Origin: an uncultured Lacticaseibacillus sp.
Lineage (GTDB): Bacteria > Bacillota > Bacilli > Lactobacillales > Lactobacillaceae
Direction of reading: 5' to 3'
NCBI GenBank assembly: GCA_934339215.1
Contig: CAKRHU010000001.1
Span: 1-25,284 of the forward strand
DNA length: 25,284 bases
Positions 7,946 to 14,994 of this stretch are shown one piece after another; position 1 is the stretch's first letter, and each line of letters opens with the position of its first letter. A model generated the notes under the pieces. It worked only from the letters and a program-made list of their open reading frames with translations. It was not told where the DNA came from and made no database searches. A program made the translations under genes and the position numbers.

Positions 7946-9307
7946 TTAAATTAGGCGTTTCGTCAACCAACGCGCACCGCGGAAGCGAATGACAAAAATC
8001 ACCCCGCGAATTGCCCATTCTAACGTCATGACCACGGTGATCCCGATCAAACCGTAGCCCAGCCGCACGCCAAACACATAGCCGCCGACTACTCGAAACA
8101 GCCACATGGTGAGCAAGCTGACATAAGTGGTGAATTTGCCATCCCCGGCGGCCCGCAACGCTGACGGCAGGACAAACGAGAAGGACCACACCAGAATATG
8201 CATCACCGCAAAAATCACGTAAATATGGAAAATATCGCCAACAATGTCCGCAGCTGGGCTGAACAATTGAATCCCGCGATTGAAGCTCAGCATCAAGATC
8301 CCATCGACTAAGACAAAGGCGACGATGCCTAACCCGAGAAATGATTTCGTCAGCTTTTTGGCATCATCGATATTGCGCCTGCCGATACACTGGCCGACAA
8401 TCGGGACTAACGCCACTTCTAACGCTGTCGGAATGATTTCGGATAACTGTGTCCAAGAGTTGGCGATCGCGTTGGTGACGATCACGCTGGTCCCTAACCC
8501 GACGATCATCATTTGAATAATGATTTTCCCACCATTAAAGAAGAACGACTCAGCAGCAAATGGCACAGCCACGGTCAAAACACGGCGAATCATCTTGAAG
8601 TCGACATGACGCAAGGTCTGCATTCTTAACGCAAACAAATCGCGATGCGTCGACAACATCCAAACGGCAAACGCTGCGGCCAACCACCGCGACAGATTCA
8701 GCGCGATGATCATCCCGACGATGCCCAGATGTAACCAGGTGATAAACACCAAGTTGAAAATCAAATATAAGCCATTCATGGTACTGGATAAGATCAAAGA
8801 GTTCTTCGTGCGCCCGATGCCACGCAAACAGCCATTGGTGCCTTCAACTGTCGCTTCAAAGGGATAGCTGGCTAAAACGCCTAACATATAGATTTTCGCA
8901 TCGTCCATCACTTTAGGCGCGGCGGCTCCGAACAATAATTGCAGGATCGGCGTATGAAGGATCCCAAAAATCACGGCTAATCCTAAACCAGTGAGAATCG
9001 CCCCAAACAATGTCCCATTGACCACTTGGCCCAATATCTTAAGTTGTTTGCCACCGAAATACTGCGCGATGAGTACGGTGCCGCCAAGTCCCACCGCGAC
9101 AAAAATCTGAATCAGCAACACATTGATTGAGCCGACAATGTTCACCGCCGAAATCGCGGATTGACCAGAACTGGCGATCATCGCGGTGTTTAAGAAGTTG
9201 AAACTGATCAAAAAGAATTGGTCAGCAATCACAGGCGCCAATAACGCAAATACAAAGTGATAATCTAGACTTTCACCAGAAAACCATCGCGTTAAAAATT
9301 TCTGCAT
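7946..9307 (-). CDS. MATE family multidrug/toxin efflux transporter
   Basis: This is a 453-residue integral membrane protein with about twelve hydrophobic segments, the normal size for the MATE family. These proteins expel cationic drugs or metabolites in exchange for sodium or protons. The N-terminal half contains APVIADQFFLISFNFLNTAMIASSGQSAISAVN, a typical first-helix MATE pattern, and the two halves look like diverged repeats. ATG 9307 is chosen because TTGGAGG ends eight bases upstream; an in-frame TTG five codons earlier overlaps that ribosome binding site and is unlikely. It is a single gene between its promoter (9341-9369) and its terminator. The substrate cannot be predicted. Confidence 0.9.
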   Translation of the reverse strand: MQKFLTRWFSGESLDYHFVFALLAPVIADQFFLISFNFLNTAMIASSGQSAISAVNIVGSINVLLIQIFVAVGLGGTVLIAQYFGGKQLKILGQVVNGTLFGAILTGLGLAVIFGILHTPILQLLFGAAAPKVMDDAKIYMLGVLASYPFEATVEGTNGCLRGIGRTKNSLILSSTMNGLYLIFNLVFITWLHLGIVGMIIALNLSRWLAAAFAVWMLSTHRDLFALRMQTLRHVDFKMIRRVLTVAVPFAAESFFFNGGKIIIQMMIVGLGTSVIVTNAIANSWTQLSEIIPTALEVALVPIVGQCIGRRNIDDAKKLTKSFLGLGIVAFVLVDGILMLSFNRGIQLFSPAADIVGDIFHIYVIFAVMHILVWSFSFVLPSALRAAGDGKFTTYVSLLTMWLFRVVGGYVFGVRLGYGLIGITVVMTLEWAIRGVIFVIRFRGARWLTKRLI

Positions 9308-9340
9308 CCCTATGACCTCCAAAAAATTGAACTAATGCTC

Positions 9341-9369
9341 ACTTTAGTGGAAGAATCGTGCTGATGCAA
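9341..9369 (-). promoter_or_regulatory. Candidate promoter of the MATE gene
   Basis: TTGCAT (9364-9369), a 17-base spacer and TAAAGT (9341-9346) lie on the minus strand about 35 bases before the start codon. Confidence 0.4.
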
Positions 9370-9414
9370 GGCAAACTGACGACTTGCTCAAGTTATTTCA
9401 CAATGATGTCTAGA

Positions 9415-9430
9415 TATTTCCCGGGAAATA
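9415..9430. promoter_or_regulatory. 16-base perfect palindrome between the MATE and ArsR genes
   Basis: TATTTCCCGGGAAATA is fully self-complementary. It lies 46 bases upstream of the MATE -35 candidate. A second, smaller dyad (ACTTG-CT-CAAGT, 9382-9393) sits between them. This is the kind of site bound by dimeric regulators; which one is unknown. Confidence 0.4.
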
Positions 9431-9544
9431 GTCTGATTAGTTGATTGATCGTCGGCCTTAATCCATCTCATCTGCTGGCATCAGTGAGACAATTTTATCC
9501 AAGCCTATTGCGCAAGCTCACCCACCGTCGACGATCCTCGAAAA

Positions 9545-9868
9545 TCAATGGCCATGCTGTTTACCGCGTAGCACATGATCAGCGTGGGCGAGCGTTTCAT
9601 CGACAACATCGAGAATATGCGGATCATCGAGGCGATAATACATTGCTTTGCCTTCACGTCTTGCATCGACCAACTGATAGTCGCGCAAAGTTGCCAGCTG
9701 ATGCGAGACGACTGATTGTGAGACCTCAAGCATTGCGACAATTTCCGAAACATTGAGTTCTTGGTTTTCAAGCAGGTGCAACAGCCTAAGGCGCGTCGGA
9801 TTGCTGAGCAACTTAAAGATGCGAATGGATTCTTGAATATGCGCATCATCGAGAATATGATTTTCCAA
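9545..9868 (-). CDS. ArsR/SmtB family metal-sensing repressor, CzrA-like
   Basis: This is a 107-residue winged-helix repressor, expected to leave its operator when metal binds. The recognition region is [22 protein letters not shown] (helix-turn-helix, about residues 40-61), preceded by [17 protein letters not shown], the classic ArsR opening. The last helix carries DPH-x10-HADH: Asp82, His84, His95 and His98. This is the alpha-5 site of CzrA-type Zn/Co sensors. There is no cysteine anywhere, so it is not a CadC-type Cd/Pb sensor. A further HGH ends the protein. TTG 9868 is chosen because GGAGG lies seven bases upstream; the open frame continues to 9901 without support. It is divergent from the CadD-type exporter, with a shared 57-base control region. 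Confidence 0.87.
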   Translation of the reverse strand: MENHILDDAHIQESIRIFKLLSNPTRLRLLHLLENQELNVSEIVAMLEVSQSVVSHQLATLRDYQLVDARREGKAMYYRLDDPHILDVVDETLAHADHVLRGKQHGH

Positions 9869-9880
9869 GACAATTCCTCC

Positions 9881-9902
9881 AACATATGTTACTATCAACA
9901 TA
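9881..9902. promoter_or_regulatory. Probable operator for the ArsR-type repressor
   Basis: The 10-base palindrome AACATATGTT (9881-9890) overlaps a second dyad, TATGTT-ACTATC-AACATA (9885-9902). It lies in the only gap between the divergent repressor and exporter genes. SmtB/CzrA-family operators are dyads of this AACA/TGTT type. Binding is inferred. Confidence 0.6.
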
Positions 9903-9925
9903 CGAAATCAAGGAGCGTGTTTTGT

Positions 9926-10522
9926 ATGTTGAAAATTATTCTAACCGGTGCGACTGCCTATATCTCTACCAGCCTCGATTATCTGCTGATTTTAATGATG
10001 ATTTTTGGCTCTGTTAAGCCAAACCAGCGACACCTCGTCTACTGGGGCGATTTATTGGGCACTAGTATTTTAGTGGCGATCAGTTTATTTGTTGCGTTGG
10101 TCTTACGACTCGTGCCTGCCGAATGGGTGTTGGGCTTATTGGGTCTGATTCCAATTTTGATGGGCATGAAACTGGCCTTAGCAGGTGAAGCAGATGATGA
10201 CAACGCGGTATCCAGCCGCCTCAAGCAAGCCAGCATTATCTCAAGTGTCGCTTTGATCACAGTGGCAACTTGTGGTGCCGATAATATTGGGGTTTATGTA
10301 CCGCTATTTGCATCTCAAACGTTGCAAGCAACTGCCCTGACATTGGTGACCTTCTTGGTGATGTTAACCTTGTTTTGCTGGATCGGCGCGCAACTTGGCC
10401 GCATGCCTTTAGTCGCCCGCCTACTTGAACATGCTGGCCGCTGGCTTACAGCAGCAGTGTACATTGGCATTGGTGGCTATATTTTATTTGAGAATGGTAC
10501 GATCAGCCATTTCATCAGCTAA
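9926..10522 (+). CDS. cadD: CadD family cadmium/cation resistance exporter
   Basis: This is a 198-residue membrane protein with about five to six hydrophobic segments. The TSLDYLLILMMIFG opening, the QRHLVYWGDLLGTSILVAISL stretch, the ATCGADNIGVYVPLFA core motif and the C-terminal VYIGIGGYILFENGT are those of the CadD cadmium resistance family. It should export a divalent metal across the cell membrane. ATG 9926 has AAGGAG ten bases upstream; the upstream open frame overlaps the repressor gene and is not used. The divergent ArsR repressor has a Zn/Co-type site, so zinc or cobalt could be relevant as well as cadmium. No clear terminator follows within the 145-base gap to 10668. Confidence 0.88.
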   Translation: MLKIILTGATAYISTSLDYLLILMMIFGSVKPNQRHLVYWGDLLGTSILVAISLFVALVLRLVPAEWVLGLLGLIPILMGMKLALAGEADDDNAVSSRLKQASIISSVALITVATCGADNIGVYVPLFASQTLQATALTLVTFLVMLTLFCWIGAQLGRMPLVARLLEHAGRWLTAAVYIGIGGYILFENGTISHFIS

Positions 10523-10667
10523 CGATGTTTCAGGTCTCGCCAGTTAGTTGACAAACCAGACAATTCGTTTGAACGCCTCTAAAAACTTACGCTAATGGTA
10601 CTAGATGATTAAAAGCAAAGTCAAATCATTAATCGAAATCTTTTTCAATGCGCCTAACCATGGACAC

Positions 10668-11201
10668 CTATTGATGTTGACGCCGCAATGCTTGGCCGAC
10701 GAGCGGCTCTTGCCGAATTAAAAGCCAAGTGTAGCTAAGACTGGCAATCCCAGATTGCAAGTAAATGTTCCAACTTGCCACCTTGGTGAAGTTACGAAAA
10801 CTAAAAAGATCCTTCGCAATTTCAAGTCCGATTTCACGCACCAAATTCACATGGTCACCAAACATCATTGCCATCGCGATCCCATAAGCAAAGATCAGGA
10901 CCCAGCCGATCAAGTACCGGCCGCCACGGCGCAGCAACGCCCTTGGACGATCATGGCGATCACGTTCACCTGTCACTTGCAATTGAGCGCCGCTGGCCTG
11001 AATCACCGCGGCCAATAGTCCCACCACAACAGTCACGGCGATCCAAATAACTGGTGGGTGTGCCTCAAGCAACGTGCGTACGCCCATCACCAAGCTATAA
11101 ATAGGAACCACGAGTGCTTCCCATCGGGAGATTTTTTCCATTCAAAACGCGTTGCGGGTAAAAATTAGGATCCCGATCACAAATATCATGATACCAATCA
11201 T
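10668..11201 (-). pseudogene. Small membrane protein locus split by an in-frame TGA (19 + 157 codons)
   Basis: A frame opens at ATG 11201 behind an AAAGAGGCGG ribosome binding site and encodes the 19-residue hydrophobic peptide MIGIMIFVIGILIFTRNAF. It stops at a TGA (11142-11144). The next codon, in the same frame, is an ATG (11141) that begins a 157-residue protein with about three membrane segments and a charged loop (TGERDRHDRPRALLRRG). The second part has no ribosome binding site of its own. Read through the TGA, the locus makes one four-helix protein of 177 codons. Its layout (short N-terminal helix, conserved basic link, RGGRYLIGW) vaguely resembles the DUF1453/CcdC-like family. Either this is a recent nonsense mutation or the two parts are made by coupled re-initiation. 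Function is unknown. Confidence 0.6.
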
Positions 11202-11273
11202 CACTGCCGCCTCTTTTCAATTAAGATTATCAATGCCCCTATCATGACGCCTTACACGGCTGAACAATATCAA

Positions 11274-11326
11274 CAAAAAAGCAGCACCAACGCCGACAAC
11301 CACGAAGGTTTACGCGTTGGTGCTGT
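11274..11326 (-). terminator. Terminator of smpB
   Basis: A perfect 12-base stem (11282-11293 with 11314-11325) has a 20-base loop. On the minus strand it leads into a run of T (complement of 11275-11280). Confidence 0.8.
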
Positions 11327-11331
11327 TGTGG

Positions 11332-11805
11332 TTAATACCGTTCTTTCATCGCACGTTGAATGTCGCGCTCTTGGTCTTTACGCTTCAAGCTTTCACGCTT
11401 GTCGTAGTTCTTCTTCCCTTGCGCCACGCCGATCAAGACTTTGGCATAGCCATGCTTGAGATACATCCGCAATGGCACAATGGTCAGACCTTTTTCAGTC
11501 AGGCTGACTTCTAGTTTGCGAATCTCTTTTTTGTGCAACAAGAGTTTGCGGTTACGCATTGGATCAACGTTGAACTGGTTGCCTTCAGCATATGGTGTGA
11601 TATGCACGTTTTCCAACCAAGCTTCACCGTTGCGCACCCGCGCATAGCCGTCGCGCAAAGTGGTTTTGCCAGCGCGTACAGACTTGATTTCAGTCCCAGT
11701 TAAGGCAACGCCGGCTTCATAAGTTTCGAGGATATTATAATCGTGATAGGCCTTTTTGTTTTGGGCCAACAGGTTATCTGGCTTCGGCTTCATTTTCTTG
11801 GCCAT
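11332..11805 (-). CDS. smpB: SsrA-binding protein SmpB
   Basis: SmpB binds tmRNA and carries it to ribosomes stalled on broken mRNA, where trans-translation tags the unfinished protein for proteolysis. The protein is 157 residues, the usual size. Hallmarks are [32 protein letters not shown], then [21 protein letters not shown], and the basic C-terminal tail [18 protein letters not shown] that enters the mRNA channel. ATG 11805 is chosen because GAGGGG lies five bases upstream; a GTG two codons earlier overlaps that site. The gene starts 15 bases after rnr ends, and its ribosome binding site sits in that gap, so the two are an operon. The partner tmRNA gene is not in this window. Confidence 0.97.
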   Translation of the reverse strand: MAKKMKPKPDNLLAQNKKAYHDYNILETYEAGVALTGTEIKSVRAGKTTLRDGYARVRNGEAWLENVHITPYAEGNQFNVDPMRNRKLLLHKKEIRKLEVSLTEKGLTIVPLRMYLKHGYAKVLIGVAQGKKNYDKRESLKRKDQERDIQRAMKERY

Positions 11806-11820
11806 CAGCACCCCTCTTTT

Positions 11821-14232
11821 CTAGTGTTTGTTCCCGCCGCGTTGGCCGCCTTGACGCAATTGGTCGCCCAGCTTGTTAAAAGGCCGGCTGCCGCCACGGT
11901 TATTGTTGTGATTGCGACCGCGATTGTTGTTGCCACCACGGTTGTTGCTATTGTTGCGATTGCCACCATTGCGATTGCCGTTGCGCGGACCGTCGCTGTG
12001 GTTTTGCCCACGGCCACGAGTTTCGCGCTTCACCACGATGTCGGTTTTTGGCGTGTCGTCTGATGGAATCAAGGAGAAATCGACTTGGCGTTGTTCCACA
12101 TCGACATTGTCCAAGTGCACCTTGACGGGTTGGCCGATGCGATAGATCTTGTGGAAACGTTCGCCAACTAACGCCATTTGGTTTTCAACAAAGGCATAAT
12201 AGTCGTCTTTCATCCGAGAAATATGAACCAAACCTTCGACTGTGTTTGGCAAAGCCACGAACATCCCAAAGCCTGCGACCCCTGAAACCACAGCGTCGAA
12301 GTCTTCGCCGACTTTATCGGCCATGAATTCGGCCTTCTTCAAGTCGTCAACGGCCCGTTCCGCATCGATAGAGTGACGTTCACGCACAGAAGTTTGCACG
12401 GCGATGTCAGGCAACTTGGAAGACCACTTGGCTTGGTTATCTTCGCCAGCGCCTTGAGTGGCGTATGAACGGATCAAGCGGTGGACGATCAAGTCAGGAT
12501 AACGGCGAATTGGAGACGTAAAGTGACAATAGTATTCCGCTGCGATCCCGAAGTGCCCAAGTGGGTCTTCAGAGTAGTGGGCTTGCTTCAAACTCCGCAG
12601 CATTTTGACATTGACCATCATTTCTTCTGGCGTGCCTTGAACGCTAGTGTTGACTTCTTGCAACATCTTCGGCGTCAGCTTTGCCCCTGGCTTGATCGGC
12701 ACCGTGATACCAAAAGTGGCCAAGAAGTCGATGAAGTCTTTGATGCGATCGTCATCTGGGGTTTCATGGACCCGATACAAGAATGGTAAGTGCAACTTGT
12801 TGTAGTGTTCAGCAACCGTTTCGTTGGCCTCCAGCATGAAGGATTCGATCATGCGTTCAGACAAACCGCGATCACGCAACACGATGTCGGTTGGATGACC
12901 ATTCTCGTCGACGATGATTTTGGCTTCATGTTCTTCAAAGTCGATGGCACCGCGATCATGACGCATCTTGTAAAGAATCTTGTGCAAGTCACCCATCAGA
13001 TCCAACATTGGCACCAAATCAGCGTATTGCGCGCGCAATTCAGGGTCTTGATCGGTAATCATTTTGTTGACGTTGTTGTAAGTCAAACGGCCGTGAGAAC
13101 GAATGACAGATTGGTAAATGTCATGGTTGACAACTTTACCTTCTGGGGTGATTTCCATATCACAAGACATTGCCAAGCGATCCACGTCAGGATTCAACGA
13201 GCAAATGCCGTTGGACAAGCGGAATGGCAACATCGGAATCACGCGGTCCGTCAAATAAGTGGACGTGCCACGATCGTATGTTTCCTTGTCTAAAGGCGAG
13301 CCTTCGGTAACGTAATACGACACATCGGCGATATGGACACCTAAATGGTAATTCCCGTTAGGCAACTTCCAAGCGACCACCGCATCATCAAAGTCTTTGG
13401 AGTCGTCGCCATCGATGGTGACCACTGGTTGATCCGTGATATCGCGGCGGCCGATCCGATCTTCGTCAGTGACGTGATCAGGAATGGCGTTGGCTTGGGC
13501 CATAGCGTCTTCTGGATATTCCGTGTGAATGTCATTAGCCAAAACCAAAGACAACACATCGACACCAGGCGCGTTCTTGTTCCCAAGGTTTTCAGACACG
13601 ATACCTTGCATGGCTTTAGGATGGTCGCGGTCAGGATAAGCCGTCACTTCCACCATCAACATGTCGCCAAGTTCTGGGATCATGCCAGTATCTTTGACAA
13701 AAATCGGGTAGTTTTTGAGTTTCTTTTCATGCGAAACCACCACCCCGATAAAGCCGGTGCGTTCTTTTTCGCCATCAGATAATGGAGAATATTCACCGAC
13801 TAAGCGGGTGATTTTGCGTTCGAGCACTTTGACGACTTCGGCTTCAGAGCCGCGGGAGTCGCCTGGGCGGGCTTTGCGGGTGATGTTGATTTCAACGGTG
13901 TCGCCGTCTAAGGCAAATTTAGTCGCAGGTGGGGCGATAAAGAAGTCATTTTCTTCATCTTCAACGGCAACAAAGCCGAAACCTTTTTCATTGCCGTGAA
14001 AAATGCCTTCCAAATGGCCGGCAGGTTTGCCGCCTAATTGAAATAAGGCTTCGCCTGTACTGTGAATCAAGTCATCGTTTTCTAGACCGGTTAAAGCTTG
14101 AACTAAGACTTTGAAGTCTTCAGCATCCGTCAGCTTCAACGCGCGGTTAAGGCTGGCAGTGGAAAAGGCGATTTGTGGGTTGCGCCGGAATGCGGCGAGT
14201 AATTCATTTCTCATGTGGCCGACTGTGGTCAT
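11821..14232 (-). CDS. rnr: Ribonuclease R
   Basis: This is a 3'-to-5' exoribonuclease of the RNase II/RNB family that degrades structured RNA and works with tmRNA-SmpB on faulty mRNA. From ATG 14232 it is 803 residues. An N-terminal helix-turn-helix-like region precedes cold-shock domains (HGNEKGFGFVAVEDEENDFFI, about residues 79-99). The RNB catalytic motif DGDDSKDFDDAV is at about 274-285, DRVIPMLPFRLSNGICSLNP follows, and an S1 domain contains GVAGFGMFVALPNTVEGLVHIS. The last 68 residues are unusual: a low-complexity tail rich in Asn, Arg and Gly with RGG repeats. ATG 14232 has GAGGGA six bases upstream; an in-frame TTG at 14265 does not. It is separated from secG by a terminator and is cotranscribed with smpB. 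Confidence 0.97.
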   Translation of the reverse strand: MTTVGHMRNELLAAFRRNPQIAFSTASLNRALKLTDAEDFKVLVQALTGLENDDLIHSTGEALFQLGGKPAGHLEGIFHGNEKGFGFVAVEDEENDFFIAPPATKFALDGDTVEINITRKARPGDSRGSEAEVVKVLERKITRLVGEYSPLSDGEKERTGFIGVVVSHEKKLKNYPIFVKDTGMIPELGDMLMVEVTAYPDRDHPKAMQGIVSENLGNKNAPGVDVLSLVLANDIHTEYPEDAMAQANAIPDHVTDEDRIGRRDITDQPVVTIDGDDSKDFDDAVVAWKLPNGNYHLGVHIADVSYYVTEGSPLDKETYDRGTSTYLTDRVIPMLPFRLSNGICSLNPDVDRLAMSCDMEITPEGKVVNHDIYQSVIRSHGRLTYNNVNKMITDQDPELRAQYADLVPMLDLMGDLHKILYKMRHDRGAIDFEEHEAKIIVDENGHPTDIVLRDRGLSERMIESFMLEANETVAEHYNKLHLPFLYRVHETPDDDRIKDFIDFLATFGITVPIKPGAKLTPKMLQEVNTSVQGTPEEMMVNVKMLRSLKQAHYSEDPLGHFGIAAEYYCHFTSPIRRYPDLIVHRLIRSYATQGAGEDNQAKWSSKLPDIAVQTSVRERHSIDAERAVDDLKKAEFMADKVGEDFDAVVSGVAGFGMFVALPNTVEGLVHISRMKDDYYAFVENQMALVGERFHKIYRIGQPVKVHLDNVDVEQRQVDFSLIPSDDTPKTDIVVKRETRGRGQNHSDGPRNGNRNGGNRNNSNNRGGNNNRGRNHNNNRGGSRPFNKLGDQLRQGGQRGGNKH

Positions 14233-14262
14233 GTATGGTCCCTCGTTTTCATTGTAAATGTC

Positions 14263-14283
14263 CAATTCAGTTGTCCTGAATTG
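14263..14283 (-). promoter_or_regulatory. Hairpin in the rnr leader
   Basis: CAATTCAG (14263-14270) pairs perfectly with CTGAATTG (14276-14283) around a five-base loop. It lies about 30 bases upstream of the rnr start and has no T run, so it is not a terminator. It may affect mRNA stability or be an operator. Confidence 0.4.
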
Positions 14284-14295
14284 TCGAATAATCTC

Positions 14296-14325
14296 AAAAA
14301 AAGTCTCCTACCGTTGCAGGAGACT
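14296..14325 (-). terminator. Terminator of secG
   Basis: AGTCTCCT (14302-14309) pairs perfectly with AGGAGACT (14318-14325). On the minus strand the stem runs straight into seven T residues, a few bases after the secG stop. Confidence 0.87.
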
Positions 14326-14330
14326 GTTGG

Positions 14331-14567
14331 TTAGTGCGATGCAATATAGACTAACACGATGGAAAAGGCGAAAAACAATACCCCAAGTACCACCGTCACT
14401 TTTTCCATAAACGCTTCAAACCCGCGTGATTTCTGCTTGCCGAACAAATCGGTAGCGCCACCGGATAAGGCGCTTAAGGCATCTTGTTGCTTACTAGGCT
14501 GCATTAAAGTTGCAATCACGATCAAAATGGAATCAATGATCAACAACGTCGTAAATAAATTCTGCAA
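14331..14567 (-). CDS. secG: Preprotein translocase subunit SecG
   Basis: SecG is a small auxiliary subunit of the SecYEG protein-export channel in the cell membrane. The 78-residue product has two membrane segments, LLIIDSILIVIATLMQP (about 8-24) and VTVVLGVLFFAFSIVLVYIAS, around the conserved loop KQQDALSALSGGATDLFGKQKSRGFEAFMEK. It begins at a TTG (14567) with AGGAGG seven bases upstream, and no ATG alternative exists nearby. The order secG-rnr-smpB is common in Firmicutes, but here a strong terminator separates secG from rnr. Confidence 0.95.
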   Translation of the reverse strand: MQNLFTTLLIIDSILIVIATLMQPSKQQDALSALSGGATDLFGKQKSRGFEAFMEKVTVVLGVLFFAFSIVLVYIASH

Positions 14568-14582
14568 GATCTTCCTCCTGAA

Positions 14583-14624
14583 CGCGCCTGGGCGCGACTG
14601 ACTACTAACTTATAGATTATCACA
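14583..14624 (-). promoter_or_regulatory. Extended -10 promoter and GC-rich leader hairpin of secG
   Basis: On the minus strand TGT-GATAAT (14616-14624) is an extended -10 with five of six consensus bases; no good -35 is present. Just downstream CGCGCC and GGCGCG (14583-14596) form a tight hairpin four bases before the AGGAGG of secG. Confidence 0.5.
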
Positions 14625-14646
14625 CAAAGCGCGATGTGGCTAGTCT

Positions 14647-14994
14647 TCAGGCTGGTGAAACTGAGGCGATTTGCACGGCATCATCATCATGATAATGGGC
14701 TTGCCCAAACTCAGTGCCCAGCTGCACCAGTTCACTGGTTTTCAACATGCCGATGGCTCCAGGTGCCAACTTGGCATTCATCGTGATTTGGCCGTTTGGA
14801 AATTCAAAACTCAACACGCCGACGAGTTCATCTTGTGCCAACACGGCAAAGTAATCCAACCCGTTATCCGCAAAAATTTCGGTAAATTCCTGACGTCGTT
14901 CGTCGTCGTTTAAGTTGGCGCCACTTTCATCCCCAAAGTAATGCCATTTCACGTATTCAGCGGCTTGCAGGCGATTTAAGGCTTCAATGTGCAT
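14647..14994 (-). pseudogene. Truncated GNAT-like protein coupled to clcA
   Basis: This is a 115-residue ORF whose N-terminal half looks like a GNAT acetyltransferase: MHIEALNRLQAAEYVKWHYFGDE, then DYFAVLAQDELVGVLSFEF. The next strand-helix (MNAKLAPGAIGMLKTSELVQLGTEFGQAHY) sits where the acetyl-CoA loop should be, but the R/Q-x-x-G-x-G/A pattern is missing. The protein then ends at SVSPA, without the last helix and strand of the fold. I saw no continuation in the other frames before the secG promoter, which suggests deletion rather than a simple frameshift. Its ATG overlaps the end of clcA by 11 bases and has AAGGAG upstream, so it is translated if clcA is. It could be a decayed acetyltransferase or a small protein with a new role. 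Confidence 0.5.

Noticed and set aside
9448..9536. GATCGTCG/CGACGATC inverted repeat pair flanking about 73 bases
   Set aside because: The arms are short and far apart, no mobile element lies between them, and chance occurrence is likely.
10601..10645. Possible cadD terminator
   Set aside because: Only a six-base ATGATT/AATCAT stem with a long loop and no T run following it.
11142..11331. tmRNA (ssrA) next to smpB
   Set aside because: No alanine-like acceptor arms or tag-peptide frame could be found; the stretch holds the smpB terminator and the start of the split membrane gene.
12790..13293. 167-codon plus-strand ORF inside rnr (and similar long antisense frames in gap, eno, ugpB and cfa)
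   Set aside because: These are antisense shadows of strongly supported genes; they have no start signals and low-complexity or His/Val/Gln-rich products typical of reverse-strand reading.
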